The notes under the pieces: model-generated
Told to the model about the DNA's origin: nothing
The model's database searches: none
What the model saw: only the letters and a program-made list of their open reading frames with translations
Translations under genes and position numbers: made by a program
In this document: positions 47,792 through 59,982 of the stretch, piece by piece
Layout of the letters: each line of letters begins with the position of its first letter
How positions within the stretch are numbered: the first letter of the stretch is position 1
Assembly: GCA_000827495.1 (NCBI GenBank)
Contig: KN817518.1
Coordinates: forward strand, 894,405 to 958,404
Direction of reading: 5' to 3'
Source of the DNA: Hypholoma sublateritium FD-334 SS-4
Taxonomy: Eukaryota > Basidiomycota > Agaricomycetes > Agaricales > Strophariaceae
Length of the DNA: 64,000 bases

Positions 47792-49336
47792 ATGCCCAGC
47801 CCACACTACTCCCAGGAGGACGCCAGCGACGCCGCTCTTCTCGACGTCCTTATTGGCCCCGATCCCAAGGCCGCAAAGTCCGTCTTCGCCCGTCGGGACG
47901 CTGCTTTGGATCCGTTGCTCATCGCCGCAGCCACTGCGTCAGGCCCACATGTAACGCGAAACCACTACACGCACGACTTCTTCCCCGGTGTAATGCTGCC
48001 TCGCGCGGAGGCCGCATGGGACTGGACGAAGTTTACGGGCGAGGACTCTGCTGCTAAAGCCAGTCGCAAACGTCTCGCCTACGTGAGTCGCCAGGGTCCC
48101 CGCAGGCAGCGTTTGTCTTTGCCAGAGGATGGTAAAGAAAACGACCAACCTCGTGAGACAGACCATCCAAAGCCGGCAGATAAACTCCCACTCCCGATCA
48201 AGAAACGCAGGCCTTCACTCGTCTCTTTCACAGCTGCAAATGCTGGGGCCAATCCCCGGCCGGAGGTATCAGCCAATCCCCAAGCGCTCCCACCAACGCC
48301 CCACCAGTCCCTACCCCCAGTAGAAGTCAAATGCATGGCCCGCACGCGTATACCCACACCACATGGTCCAGCTTTCCTGCATCTATACCATAATAATCGC
48401 GACTCGAAAGAGCATCTGGCAGTTGTTATTGATCCGGCCCAGCTCGACGAAACTCCGGAACATCCTTCAATAGCCCCTCCAATCCGTTCACGCTCTCTCG
48501 ATGCGGTCTGGAATGAAAACGAGACTGCTATGGATCGCATTATCCGGGGCGCCTATGTCGGTCGCTTATCCGCAGCATCTCAGCATCCTTCAATATCGAC
48601 ATCTAAAACGACTAAGGGCTCGTTATGTGACAATATACCATCCCCTCTTATTCGCATACACTCCGAATGCTTTACTGGAGAAACTGTGGGGAGCATGCGC
48701 TGTGATTGTGGCGAGCAACTTGACGAGGCCATCCGACAAATCTCCTTGCCCATCGCACTTCCGGCCACCCAATCTGTCCCGAACGGCGCCACAATACCCG
48801 GACGCGGGGCTGTCATATACCTACGCCAGGAAGGGCGCGGTATCGGCCTGCTATCCAAAATCCGTGCCTATAACTTGCAGGATATTGGGCACGACACCGT
48901 TACCGCCAATCTTATGTTAGGTCATGGTGCCGATGAACGAGGATACGAGATCGCTGGCTCCATCCTTCGAGACCTAGGCCTCGGAGCAAACTCAGTTGAC
49001 CCCATATCGGACGGCGTTAGAGTCCTGACGAATAATCCGGACAAAGTGGAGGCGCTGGAAAAGGAGGGGATTCACGTAGTCGAACGCGTGTCGATGATCC
49101 CGCGGAGTTGGCAGAAGCGCCAGGCGGAGGAGGACGTGAAAAATGGGATCTATGCCACACTCCCGCACTCGCACGACCTCAAAGCTGAAGTCTACGACGA
49201 AGGTGCGGGTGCGACTCTCATCGGCGGTAAAGCAGTGCACGGAGACGACTTGGACAAGTATCTGCGCACAAAAGTGTTGCGAATGGGCCATATACTCCCG
49301 CTATGGATGGAAGAACCAAATGTACAGATTTATTAA
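47792..49336 (+). CDS. RIB1: GTP cyclohydrolase II (riboflavin biosynthesis)
   Basis: First step of flavin synthesis: opens GTP to 2,5-diamino-6-ribosylamino-4(3H)-pyrimidinone 5'-phosphate. A single uninterrupted reading frame of 514 codons, unusual among the intron-rich genes here. The N-terminal 190 residues are a fungal extension (MPSPHYSQEDASDAALLDVL). The catalytic domain has zinc ligands in HSECFTGETVGSMRCDCGEQ, the GTP-binding RQEGRGIGLLSKIRAYNLQD with its active-site Tyr, and GHDTVTANLMLG. The C-terminal TNNPDKVEALEKEGIHVVER is also standard. Between the Cys motif and RQEGRG there is an extra loop (PIALPATQSVPNGATIPGRG). Kozak context around 47792 is good. Unlike bacterial RibBA there is no RibB half. 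Confidence 0.93.
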   Translation: MPSPHYSQEDASDAALLDVLIGPDPKAAKSVFARRDAALDPLLIAAATASGPHVTRNHYTHDFFPGVMLPRAEAAWDWTKFTGEDSAAKASRKRLAYVSRQGPRRQRLSLPEDGKENDQPRETDHPKPADKLPLPIKKRRPSLVSFTAANAGANPRPEVSANPQALPPTPHQSLPPVEVKCMARTRIPTPHGPAFLHLYHNNRDSKEHLAVVIDPAQLDETPEHPSIAPPIRSRSLDAVWNENETAMDRIIRGAYVGRLSAASQHPSISTSKTTKGSLCDNIPSPLIRIHSECFTGETVGSMRCDCGEQLDEAIRQISLPIALPATQSVPNGATIPGRGAVIYLRQEGRGIGLLSKIRAYNLQDIGHDTVTANLMLGHGADERGYEIAGSILRDLGLGANSVDPISDGVRVLTNNPDKVEALEKEGIHVVERVSMIPRSWQKRQAEEDVKNGIYATLPHSHDLKAEVYDEGAGATLIGGKAVHGDDLDKYLRTKVLRMGHILPLWMEEPNVQIY

Positions 49337-49915
49337 GTTATTTAATGTTACTCTATCCCAACCTTAAAGTCAATTGTAATTTTGCTGTGTAACTATTTTT
49401 GAGCGGCGCCTAACTCGAGGTGTACATATGTGGCTGTGCGGTAATTTCCGCTCCGCCAGGCCCCGCCTTGGGACTGTCTGCTGCTTGGCGCTCTTGGCAA
49501 CTGAATGTTTCGACGCCATGCCACTTGAACCAAGCCTACACGTACCGCACGTTGGTGCAGCTTCAGCTTTTCTCCACAGCGCCTTTCTACCCAAGTGTCT
49601 ATCCCGAAAATTATCTAGGGTGGCCCCTATAAATCTACAATGCACCGGATCCCGCAAAGCATCTCGAAGTCTCTTATTCTGCCATAACCGCGGCGTGGCG
49701 ACTGGCGTAAGAAGTCCGCAAGGCATTTAGCATTATGATCCCTCTACATCCTTGGTATCCTGCCAAGACTGTTCGTTTCCTTGTTCTCTGGGTCAGAATG
49801 GGTCCCTGGAGCAGACTGGCCGCGCCCACCTGATTCAGTACATAATATCTTCACTCCTAACTCACCCCGACTCCCTGTGTCGTCCTTTTCTCTTAAATAT
49901 TCTGTTTAACTCCCG
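49337..49915. other. intergenic, RIB1 3' flank and GH17 promoter
   Basis: 579 bp, no gene or RNA recognised. The stretch 49870-49915 is T/C-rich just before the GH17 start, as expected for a fungal leader. Confidence 0.6.
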
Positions 49916-51777
49916 ATGGACGACTCAAGCCACCGAGGCCTGAATATGTCGAGTACTTTGGAAAAGCAGGCAAAGTCGAGCAGGAAGTCAAAGTACATCG
50001 TGAGTGTATGTCTCTTCAGCGCAGCTTGAAATTGTCTCTGAGTTGTCGGGCCAGGTGATTGGCTCTATAGTGGCGGTCGTAGTGCTCGCTGCTGTTGGCA
50101 CCGCGGTCGGTGTTCTCGTCTCGAAAAGCAACAAATCGTCTTCGACTGGCTCGAGCGATACTACTGCCGCAAGCAGCACTAGCAACTCAAGTAGCACTAG
50201 TAGCTCAAGCAGCAACGACCCGAGCGTGTTCACGAAAGATAACAATCTACGCAAGGCATTCTACGGTCTGGCCTATACGCCTGAAGGCTCGCTTCCGGAT
50301 ACTGGTTGCAACAGTACATTGGGTAAGCCCCCGTTAATTATTTCCCAGAGCACCGCGTCTTCGGCCGTTCTGACAACACGAGGTAGAGAGTGTTATCAAG
50401 GATGTTCAAGTGTGTTCCGTCGCCTTGCTCTACCTGTCGCAATCCTCTCTGACTGCAATGTTCCCAGCTTATGTCACAGCTGACGAGCCGCATCCGTCTG
50501 TATGGAGGAGATTGCAACCAATCCGCTCTCGTCGTATGTACACGCTACTTCCTTTCATCGAACACTCACTAAGGGTGAGGTTACTCGCAACTAGCTGGAA
50601 GCCGTCAAGCAAACCAAAGTCGACGTCGAGGTATTTCTAGGAAATTTCGTTGTTGATGGCGACACTGGCGCGTACGAGCGACAGCGCGATGTCATCAAAT
50701 CTGCAATTGAGACGTACGGGACCGAGCACATTGCAGGCATTACAGTCGGCAATGAATTTATGCTCAAGTAAGTTGCCAGCGATATGCGAGTTTCATGACA
50801 TACGTCCAGCAAGGAACTCACGGCGTTTTATCAGCTATGTTGTAGCGCACAACAGCGATAATCCTAACAGTGCGGTTGGCGACGAAGGTTTGTCGAGTAA
50901 CAAGGTTACCATTATAATTTCCCTGACAAAGTTTGTACGATTAGGTGCTGCGATTCTCCTCGCCAACATAGCAGATACGCGGTCTATGTTGGCGGGTATG
51001 AACCTCGACAAGACGATTCCTGTTGGTAATTCCGATGCTGGAAGCTACTTTAACACCAAAGTGTTGTCGGCGGTTGACTATGGGGTATGTTCAGGAGAAG
51101 TTTGCATTTATTTTTGCCATGTTAAATTTGCCTGCAGTTGTCCAATGTCCACGCCTGGTTCGCAAATACCACGGCCGCAGCCGCATCAAGTTGGGTTACC
51201 AATTTCTTTGAGGAGACAAACGTGCAGCCGGCGGCTTTGTTGTCCAACAAGGTGCGTAACTGTTCCAAGACTAAACAGACATTGTAACATTCTGTTGACT
51301 GTCCTCATACACAATCTAGCCTAAGATGTATATCGCGGAAACCGGTTGGCCTACAGTGAGCCTGTATTCTTCAAGGAAATTATCTGCTTGCTCATGATCT
51401 GAAATAACTATAGGCGTCCAAGGACTTGGGTAACGCGAACAACGGTGCATCAGACGCGTCGATCGCGAATCTTCAGATCTTCCTCGACACCTTTGTGTGT
51501 GAAGCGAATACGGCGGGAATCCCGTATTTCTTTTTCGAAGTGAGTCTTGGACCTGGTGTAAATAGATGAATGATCGCTTATGCCTGGATTTGCGCAGTTC
51601 TTCGATGAAGTGTGGAAGGACATTAAGTACGGCGGCGTTGAGGGTCATTGGGGTCTCTTTGACGAAGAGTACGCTCTCATTTTATTTCATTTTCAGAAAT
51701 CTCTCTAATTATCTTTTGCTACTCTCAGACGAAATCTGAAGACTGGATTGACAATCCCTACTTGTGTATCACCCTAG
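49916..51777 (+). CDS. Membrane-anchored GH17 beta-1,3-glucanase
   Basis: Glycoside hydrolase family 17 enzyme acting on cell-wall beta-1,3-glucan. Start 49916 (MDDSSHRGLNMSSTLEKQAK), a short cytosolic part, then IGSIVAVVVLAAVGTAVGVL as signal anchor (type II), then a Ser/Thr stalk. The catalytic domain begins KAFYGLAYTPEGSLPDTGC. The acid/base glutamate is in GITVGNEFMLN and the nucleophile in KMYIAETGWP; FFFEFFDEVWKDI and GGVEGHWGLFDE close the barrel. The end is RNLKTGLTIPTCVSP, stop 51775-51777. About ten introns, all short. Basidiomycete enzymes of this form act in stipe elongation or wall remodelling; this role is inferred. Confidence 0.9.
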
Positions 51778-52220
51778 GCAGCAAAGCTATTTGATTGCTT
51801 CATCCCATTGTGTAACACACTAGCCCCGACCTCGCCTCATTATCTACACGCATAGGACTGTACCGACCTTCATGAGACTGTTATGGTCGATTACACTCTT
51901 TTATAGGATCCAACATTCCCATTTTTCTGCTTCGGACTTCTCTCTGACTGCTTTATATTCCACCCTCATAATTTTCACGCTATGGAAAATAGTTGTTACC
52001 TATGATACGATGCATACACACACGTACACCAATGGACCTATAGCTCCGAAATTCTCCTATAATATCTGACAGATGCAACGTTTTCGCGCACCTCATCTGA
52101 AGCTCGACCGGAGCAGGCTCGGAAAGGTAGGTATTATGTAATGACGTTCCCCTGAGGGGCGGCGGCATTGTCTGACCTTGTGCTTGACGATACCATTCTT
52201 GTTCGCATCGTCTATCGAGC
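51778..52220. other. intergenic, GH17 3' flank and VPS17 promoter
   Basis: 443 bp, AT-rich in 51850-52070; nothing coding recognised. Confidence 0.6.
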
Positions 52221-54533
52221 ATGTTCGACCCACTTCACTCTACGGCTGCTGTTTTTGGTGGAACAGACGAGGCCAATACCCCTCCTTGGCCGACGACACC
52301 TCACTCCATTGGCTCGCCCGTCCCGAATTTGCGCCGCGCGTCTCCTGTGCCCCCCACGCCCGACAAGGGCCCTGCTCCCGGACTCTACGGAAGGGAACCA
52401 CAAATATACGGCCAACCTGAGTCAGGCCTCATTTCACCCAGAGAGACTGTTGGCGCCAATGGTACCAAATACGAGAAGACCGAGCCGTACCTGCGAGTGC
52501 GCATTAACGGGCTTGACAGAAACAGGCGTGATATTCTTGTGAAACTCGACGCCCAGGTCTGTCGCTATAATATCTACCACTGCTTATGTTTTAATCCTCC
52601 GATAGACGAACCTCTCCAACTTCAACGGCTCGACGTACCGCAATGTGTCGCGCTCGTACCTGGAGTTCCAGCAATTTTACGAGGCGATTGTGAATAGCAA
52701 CCCTCAGACGATCGTGCCTGCTCTGCCGCTCGCTCAGACCTCCGCTCCTACCGACGAGGAAGACGATAGGTTAGTGAAGATTATGCTGCAGCGGTGGATT
52801 ACACGTGTCTGCGAGGATCCGATATTACTGCACGATGAGGACCTGCGTTCGTTTATTGAGAGCGATTTTGGCTACCAGCCTACGCCCCGGCCGCGGAAGA
52901 AGACGTCGTCTGGGTTTGGTATCATTCGTCGCGGTGTCCCTGATGAAGACGAGGAACTTCAGCGTGCTAGGTTCGAGTTGACGAAGCTGGAAGGCCAATT
53001 TTTCGAGACTGCAAAAGCTGTGGACAAGTTGGCTGTCACCCGAAAAGGTTCGTAGTCTGTGCTCTTCTTATGCGCATATCATGTCTAATACTTACCTTCG
53101 ACAGCATTGGTGTCCGCTCACTCGGAAATGGGAAACAAACTCGTCAATATCGCCACTACGGAAGCCCACCCTCCGCTTGGAAATGCTCTCAGGAAACTTG
53201 GAAGGACGTGGCACAGCGTGGCCGATCTTGACCACGCCCAAGCCATCAGTGAATGTGTCATTCTTGGAGATTCGCTTGGATATCAAGGAATGAACGCACG
53301 GTCGGCCAAGGAGACCTTGCAAATGCGCACGGGTGTCTTGGAAGAATACCAAAGCGCAGTGAAGACCACTATCTCGAAGCGTCGTCAAATTGAGCGTCTA
53401 AAGGCAAGTTCGAACATTCGGCCTGACCGAGTCGATGAGGCGCTAGAAGAAATCGAGGAGGTTAGTGATGCCTTCGTGTTGCTGATTTCTCCAAAATATA
53501 ATACTACATTTTCTTTGTCTAGGCAAATCGCTATGAACAAATATTGGCCAAGCGTGCGGAGGGCATCTCTCAAAATTTACATCGCGCCCTCCATACGCAC
53601 AATCAATATGCCAACGATGATATAACCACGGCGCTTATTGAACACGCTCGCTCAACCATCCTATATGAGAAACAACTTTTGCGTGAATTGGAAGCTCTCA
53701 GAAGCGATGTTAGTAATGCAGCAAAGAAAGTGCTTCCAACGACGAACGGTGTACCCAAACCTTCTATTGTTCCTCCACTCGAAGATTACAACGAACGACC
53801 GCACCCTGAGCCTGCTCCCTCTGCCCCCTTAACAAATAGCTTCAACAGGCCCCCTCAAGCCCAATCATTTTTTCAACCTCCCCACACCGCTGGAATACCA
53901 TCGCAGAATGGCTTCATTCCTCATAGATCAACAGGGCCTAATTTCTACAGCAACAGTCCAGGCCAAAGCCCTCCACCTTCTCCCTTTCCTCAGACTCCAG
54001 TGGGCAGACAAGACCCGTTATCTGCAGCGTCTCTTCGTTCTTTTGCCCCCACACAACCCCCGATGTCACCATCTGCTTCTCAATTTGCACGACAACAGCA
54101 ACAGGCGCCCCCTCAATCCCCTGGAGCCGGTCCCTCCTCCCCCGCTTTGCGTCAAAACACTTTGCCCAGCAATAATTCTAATGAACCCCCTCTTGGTGGC
54201 CACTTTGTAGATGGCACCAAATCGATGTTTGTCACGAAAACAAGCACGGGACCGCGACCATCCCCGCTTTCTTTCTCGTCGTCTGTGTCGAACGTTGCTG
54301 CATCCACCCCCAGTGCACCATTCGACCCTCTACGCAGCGATTCTTACGCGGTATCTCTACCTTCGGCTGATGCTACGAATCGCGCGGTCTCGCAGCAATT
54401 ATCCCGACCGCAGGAGACTGACCCTCTTGGGAATATCAGGCCTCATCAAATGTCCGCGTCAATGCGTGTCCAACCTACACGACCAAGACTCGATCCAAGA
54501 GAGGCCGCCAGTAAGCTTGCCAATATGTTCTAA
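52221..54533 (+). CDS. VPS17: Sorting nexin VPS17 (retromer PX-BAR subunit)
   Basis: Retromer subunit that pairs with Vps5 on endosomal tubules. Start MFDPLHSTAAVFGGTDEANT at 52221. The PX domain is YLRVRINGLDRNRRDILVKL, then, across an intron, TNLSNFNGSTYRNVSRSYLE and FQQFYEAIVNSNPQTIVPAL. SFIESDFGYQPTPRPRKKTS is characteristic of Vps17. The BAR region (about residues 250-440) has long helices: ELTKLEGQFFETAKAVDKLA, ALRKLGRTWHSVADLDHAQA, ANRYEQILAKRAEGISQNLH. A Pro/Ser/Gln-rich tail of about 280 residues follows, ending LDPREAASKLANMF at 54533; yeast Vps17 lacks such a tail, though it is common in filamentous fungi. Four introns are visible (about 52558-52605, 53048-53104, 53461-53522 and near 52767). 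Confidence 0.9.
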
Positions 54534-54612
54534 AGAGGCCTTATGTTCCAACTTTTTCTGCCTGGATGTCAACATGGATCAGAATATATTAGTATCATGT
54601 CAAAGCTACTTG

Positions 54613-56146
54613 TTACAACTGTGTCGTCTGGTCTGAAAACGTGATGGCGCGTTTCTCGTGGCTGCCAATGAGGTGAAATTTCTCCTGTCTTCCTCGGACA
54701 AATTCCCAATGTTGCGATTTATGTGACCAGGCGACATTTTCTTCTTGCAGAAATCGTATTGTGGCGTTTCGTTCAGGAACGAAGTGATAAGCGAACAGCT
54801 CTATGCTGTAGTAAGTCTCTGGGAGGATAGGAAGGTCTCCTAAAACTGGCACATATTGAGGCAGATTGATAAATCCTGAAATACTGAAATCAGTATGCGT
54901 TTCGCAGATTGGCAGATTGTGACAAAGATGTACGCACCCATTACACTTCCAGCGTCATGACCCCAGTCACCGATGGGATGGCAGTAAATCTGGCCGTCAA
55001 TCTCCTCCAACTCCATTTGATGCAAACTCCGTCGGAGGACCGTATTTCCAGTGAGTCCAGGCCGCATGTTTTCCAGTACGATGTCTTGCATACGATTGCT
55101 CTTCCTCAGACCCTCTTTCAGACCATCTGGGGCATCGATCTCCGCTTCTGCCCCGCTCCCTTTGAGAACATACGCCAGATGTTGTGTGTCTGTATTCAAC
55201 TGCATAGCGGTTATTCCAAAATCGATGTGCAGCATGTCTCCCTCTTGGATAATGTTCTCACTTCCTTCCCAGCCGGGAAAGGATTTGGGTGTTACGACAG
55301 ATACTCTGGGGTGGTTCCATGTCGTCACGTTTTGTACTTGCATCTGCTCGCGAAACCACCAGCCCAAGTCCTTCGTTGACTCGTCAGTGAATTGGTCAAA
55401 GGCCCGAGGAACGTTCATCCATACCTCTGTGCTGGTAATGCTCGGTTCGACGGTTTTACTGGAGAATCCTTCTTCAAGCATGGCCCATACCGTCTCTTGC
55501 ATCTTCTGATAGTATTCCAATTGCTCTGGGAGTTTCGTCGCGACAAATTCCACAGCGAGCATAGGTTCGTTCGCAGTCTTTTTCATCCAGCGGTCTCCTA
55601 GCTCGCGCTGTAGTACTGCAAGCTCTCCCGCATGCAAGCCTCCGGCAAATGAAATGTCCTCATCCGTGTTGAGGATGATGCGCTCTGGATTTAAATGCTC
55701 CAATGTATCCAGCAGCTCTGGCCATACATCACCAGTATTATCAATCCATTTGAGCGGGTTTGCGGCCCCAGCCATGGAAGACTTATTATCGTGGAACAGA
55801 AGTACAGTTCGTCTATGTGCATCATAGTCAGTGGCATTCTTGATGGACCACCAGAGCGTGTCTTCTGCGTGTTCTCGTTGGCAAAGCTAGGAGTGGCGCT
55901 GCGTCAAAACGTGCTTCGAAGAGAAATAGTGAAACGAGCCACCAGCCATGCTTGTGCATTGTACTTCTTCAGCAAAGAAGGTATTCTGGATATCCTATCG
56001 GCAGTCCATTGGTTCTGTATTGCGGCCCGCTCACGAAGCAACGGAAGGGGCTGGTATTTCGCTGGATTCTGAGGGTGAAGTTGGCCTTGAACGAAGTTGA
56101 GGATGAATATTATACTTGTGACTCCAAGCCAGATAGTCGACAGCAT
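54613..56146 (-). CDS. Secreted M24-family metallopeptidase (Xaa-Pro dipeptidase/aminopeptidase-like)
   Basis: Pita-bread-fold metallopeptidase. The start at 56146 is MLSTIWLGVTSIIFILNFVQ, a signal peptide, followed by LPLLRERAAIQNQWTADRIS. An intron (about 55888-55944) joins AQAWLVA to QDTLWWSIKNATDYDAHRRT. Metal ligands: two Asp at the canonical spacing of 11 in HIDFGITAMQLNTD, His in YCHPIGDWGHD, Glu in YYSIELFAYHFVPE and a last Glu in HWEFVRGRQEK. A second intron (about 54892-54945) joins GSVMG to FINLPQYVPVLGDLPILPET. Stop 54613-54615. Secretion is predicted from the signal peptide. It may act on Pro-containing peptides outside the cell; true specificity unknown. Confidence 0.85.
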
Positions 56147-56352
56147 GTTATCCGTACTGTAAGAACCATTTTTGCTGAGAATCGCCACGATGATATCGTC
56201 TGCGTTTTCCCAGGTGCTGGGTGCTATCTTTGTGTGTGTGGAGCTTGTTCAACAGTGGCAAAATCTAAATTCGGACGAGCATGATTTAGGCATGATTAGG
56301 TCGGCCCGGGAGATGCCAAGAGGCGCGACTCCTGGCCGCTCCTTCCTCCACC
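56147..56352. promoter_or_regulatory. divergent promoter, M24 peptidase / PEX14
   Basis: 206 bp between divergent start codons. No clear TATA box; inferred from position. Confidence 0.45.
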
Positions 56353-57841
56353 ATGTCCAACGATCCAAAACCTGCAGAATCTACACCGCCTGAACAGTCA
56401 TCCTCACAACCAGGACCATCCAATAACTCTGTGGGATCCCAAGTGAACGGTCAAGTGTCTACCACGCAAAAACAGGCCTCAACATCCGCATCCGCATCCC
56501 TCCTCCCGGCGCAGACACCAACTGAAGCTCCGAATAGAGAACAACTCCTGGACAGAGCGCGTTCATTCCTGGTCTCGCCGCAGGTTCAAAATCAGGATCT
56601 CCCAGCCAAACGCGCATTCTTGAGGGAGAAGGGACTCAGCGAGGCAGAGATCGAGAAACTTCTACATACACTAGTTCGTCCCTACCTACTCAATGTATAT
56701 AAAACTCTGAACATATCATTCCAGCCGTTGAATCCCCCGAGTATTCCTCCGAGGACGTATCCGCAGCCACCGCCTTCGAATTTGCCAGTTCTATTGCTCG
56801 GCATAGTTCGTCTTTTCACATGGTTGGCAGGAGGTTCAGCTGCTCTTTTACTTCTCTATCGTGTGAGTTACAGTGATAACTCTATAGGTCCTATGGCTGA
56901 CTTTGCGTGTCTGTAGGTCTTCTTGCTGCCTAGGATTACGCAAACTTGGCTCGCAAAGAATTCTTTGAAGTCACATCAGCTAGCACTGTTGCGGCAGTTG
57001 ACCACATCTCTTTCATCCTTGAAGGAGGCACAGTCCGAATCGTTTTCGATCTTGCCACACTCGGATCCATTTAAGGAATCAAAGCAATTTTCCCGGTGCA
57101 AGTCGGTGGCGGATATTCTCAAAGTTACTAGCAACGGAGACGAAGAGCAGGATTTCGCGAAATTGCCGATGATTTCCCTGTTGCGCTGCGCAATCAAAGA
57201 TACAAAGAACAAACCTACGACGGAAGAGCTTTTTAGGTTCCTCGAAGAACAGATACCATGGCTGCTCACCGAAGAAGGCCTTAATTTTGAGGTGTGTCAA
57301 ACTGAATCCGGTGCGGCGTGCGGAGTTAACATATAATTAGCAACAATTGTGGGAAACTCTGACTACTTGTCCTCTGTTTGAAAAGTCCACGGCATCTTCT
57401 CCGTCAGTTACCCCATCGGAAGCTCCCTCCCTACTGAATCAATGGGAGTACCTTCCACCGGCGCCCGTCGCTTCACCTCCTCTATCAAAAGCACTGGACG
57501 AACTTGCGTCCGAACTTCCGCAAGATGGCAAATCGCGGAAGAGTCTTTTTCAACACACTCTGAAGACAATGTCGGACTTTACAGGCTACTTGAGTACTCA
57601 AGTTTACATGCCCTACAGGGCATCAGCCATCGGGACAGGAGTTTTTCAAGCTAATGGCCAAACTTCTCTCGAGGAAGAATTGCGCAAGGAGATCAGAGCT
57701 TTGAAGGGGCTAGTCTTGAATAGGTGATTGATATTTCTCGTGTACTCAAAATCATACATTCTCACCTGCATATTCAGACGTTCATTCATGCAGGTTGTCC
57801 CAAGGCCTGGCGTGACATCTCCTGTGCGTACGACTACTTAG
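56353..57841 (+). CDS. PEX14: Peroxin PEX14 (peroxisomal import docking protein)
   Basis: Peroxisomal membrane docking factor for the Pex5/Pex7 cargo receptors. Start at 56353 (MSNDPKPAESTPPEQSSSQP). The conserved N-terminal domain is REQLLDRARSFLVSPQVQNQ then KRAFLREKGLSEAEIEKLL, the helical bundle that binds WxxxF/Y motifs of Pex5. Next come a Pro-rich SH3-like ligand (PPSIPPRTYPQPPPSNLP, for Pex13), a membrane segment (LLGIVRLFTWLAGGSAALLL) and a coiled coil. Exons: intron at 56861-56916, then near 57292-57347, ending in RRSFMQVVPRPGVTSPVRTT after an intron at 57723-57778. The final stop (TAG 57839-57841) is the least certain part. Good match in architecture and length. Confidence 0.88.
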
Positions 57842-58100
57842 ATAGGTGTAATGTATAATCATAATACTGCCTCAATTCCAGTAAGCTAGTGACATGATTT
57901 CATCTTTATAAAGCAGATATTCCTTGACAGCCTAAAATCAGAGGTTCAGCCATTATATCTGAAGTAAGGTTTCATTGTGAAGCTCATTCTCTGAAGGCTA
58001 AACACCCCAAATCAGGCCTGTCTAGGGAATGCTTCTCTATATTTGATTCCAATGCCGAAGGTCGGAAGCCCGGTCAAAGCATCCCAATACTATAAACCAG

Positions 58101-59982
58101 TCAGAGTCCTTCATCGTCCACAACAGCGGCCAGAAGCTTCGCGCGCTCAGCCGATCGCGAGGTTATAGATATTGAGAAAGGTTTTGGCTTCAGGAAAGTC
58201 CCAAGCGTAAAACCCTGCCCTCTGTCTGTGTCAATATCCATCTCCTTTCCGCTACTGTCTTTCTGCTTCTCTATGTCTACGCCCCAAGCAACTGTGGCGA
58301 GCTTCAAAAAAAATGTCGCCTCCGCCATGCGCCGACCTGGACATATGCGGCGTCCAAATCCGAAGGTATGGCAAGGGAGTGACGGGTTGTCTATGTAGCG
58401 CTGGGGGTTGAATGTTTCAGGGTCATCAAATATTTCCGGGTCCATGTGCATCGAAAATAGGTTTGGCAGAACCATGGAACCCTTGGGGATGTAGTACCCT
58501 ATGTATTCATCGTCCTGTCAAGGCGGTAATTTAATTATAGACATTACGACATAGTATCAATTTACGTGCCTCAGTGGTAGCATGAGGGATAACAGTCGGT
58601 CCAACTGGGCGCCAACGAAAGGCTTCTCGTATCGTTGCTCTGATATAGGGCATGGAGGGTTCGTCATCAAATGTTGGCAGTCTATCTGGACCAACGACTA
58701 AGTCAACCTCGGCTTGGCATTTTTTCAGGACGTGCGGATGTGTAGCGAGGGCCATGCTGTAAATTATAGATAAAATTTGAAATAAAACAACGAATTTGGT
58801 CGACATACAAAAGGATTTCCGAGCTAATGCTTTGGGTATCTGAACCAGCTAGAAAAAAAGACCCAAGCCCCCAATACTGCTCTCTATAGCTTGCTTCCTG
58901 CTCTTCTGGATTTCGGAGCAGACGGGCAGCAATGCCGCGCGCAGGATTTCCTGCTTCCTACTTGTGTGTGAGCCACTAATCGAGAAAAGCATACCCATCT
59001 ATTCTTAAAACTTACTAGATTGGCCTTAGCTTCATCCATAAGAGACTTATATGTATTTTCAGCGAAGTTCAAGTAGGATCTGGAAAATGCCTTGTAGGGA
59101 GCAAAAGGTATATGGCGAAGCCAAGGAAGAAAGTCAACAACACTCTTGCCAGATTCCACTGCTAGTCCAAGTTCATTGTTGAGCCTGAACACATTCTTGA
59201 CGACTTGCTCGGCGTCCTTGCCAGATTTGATGGCGCGATCGTATGTCGTCGTCATGATCTTTGATGATTCGGCGCCTAAAGTTACTTCGCCCGTAAATGT
59301 ATAGAATAATAAAGCTTACGATGGAGGCCAAAGCTTTCGCAATGTGTGATTTCCAGCCAATAGGGTCTTCAATTAAGCTGTTAACCAGTCTGTGGACTTC
59401 GACCTCTTGGACGGGGTGAAAATATTCGGTGACGGCAGAGGGCCGCAGTTGTGCATCAACGAGTTTGCGAAGGCGTCTGTGGCGTTCGTTGGGGGCTATA
59501 AATGACAACATCATATTGTCTTGCATAGCTTCGGATGCCTAGGGTAAAGTTTGAGAATCAGAATTCCTCGGACTCGCGCTTATACTCGTGGTTCACCAGA
59601 ATGAAATTAGGGCGACCAGAATAGATTTGCGCGCGACCCTCCAACAGCTCTTTGGCGACATGAGACGAGCCAATAATTATGACAGGAGTTCCGAAGAGGT
59701 GAATGTAGATGATAGGGCCTATCCCGGAAATCAAGTCTTGATTTATTTGACTCATGGGAAGCACATACCGTATTCCTCCTTCCACTGCTCCAGCACACTT
59801 GCGATACTCTTTCCCAGGAATTGATGAATATTTCCAATAAGAGGAAGCCCAGGAGGGCCGGGTGGTAGCGGAAGACCTTTGTGTACACGGCGAGAGCGGT
59901 AACCAGCTTTGGAGACGATATAAATCGATAGAACGAGTCCTGCGATGGTGGTCAAAATGTGATATCCGTAAGCAGCGCACAT
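58101..59982 (-). CDS. Cytochrome P450 monooxygenase
   Basis: Membrane-anchored heme monooxygenase. Start at 59982 (MCAAYGYHILTTIAGLVLSI), N-terminal anchor, then LPLPPGPPGLPLIGNIHQF (proline hinge). I-helix FLAGSDTQS, K-helix EAFRWRP, heme-binding TFGFGRRICPGRRM with the axial Cys. An apparent frame break near 59300 disappears with a 61-nt intron joining ALASI to IMTTTYDRAIKSGKDAE, so it is not a pseudogene. The intron at 58515-58569 has a GC donor (GAG|gcacgt). The stop TGA is at 58101-58103 after AAVVDDEGL. It belongs to the large microbial CYP set of mushrooms (CYP51xx/53xx-like); subfamily and substrate cannot be told. No clustered biosynthetic genes surround it. Confidence 0.9.

Noticed and set aside
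59273..59345. Apparent frameshift in the P450 gene
   Set aside because: A 61-nt intron starting gtaagc and ending before IMTTTYDR restores the frame, so the gene is intact.
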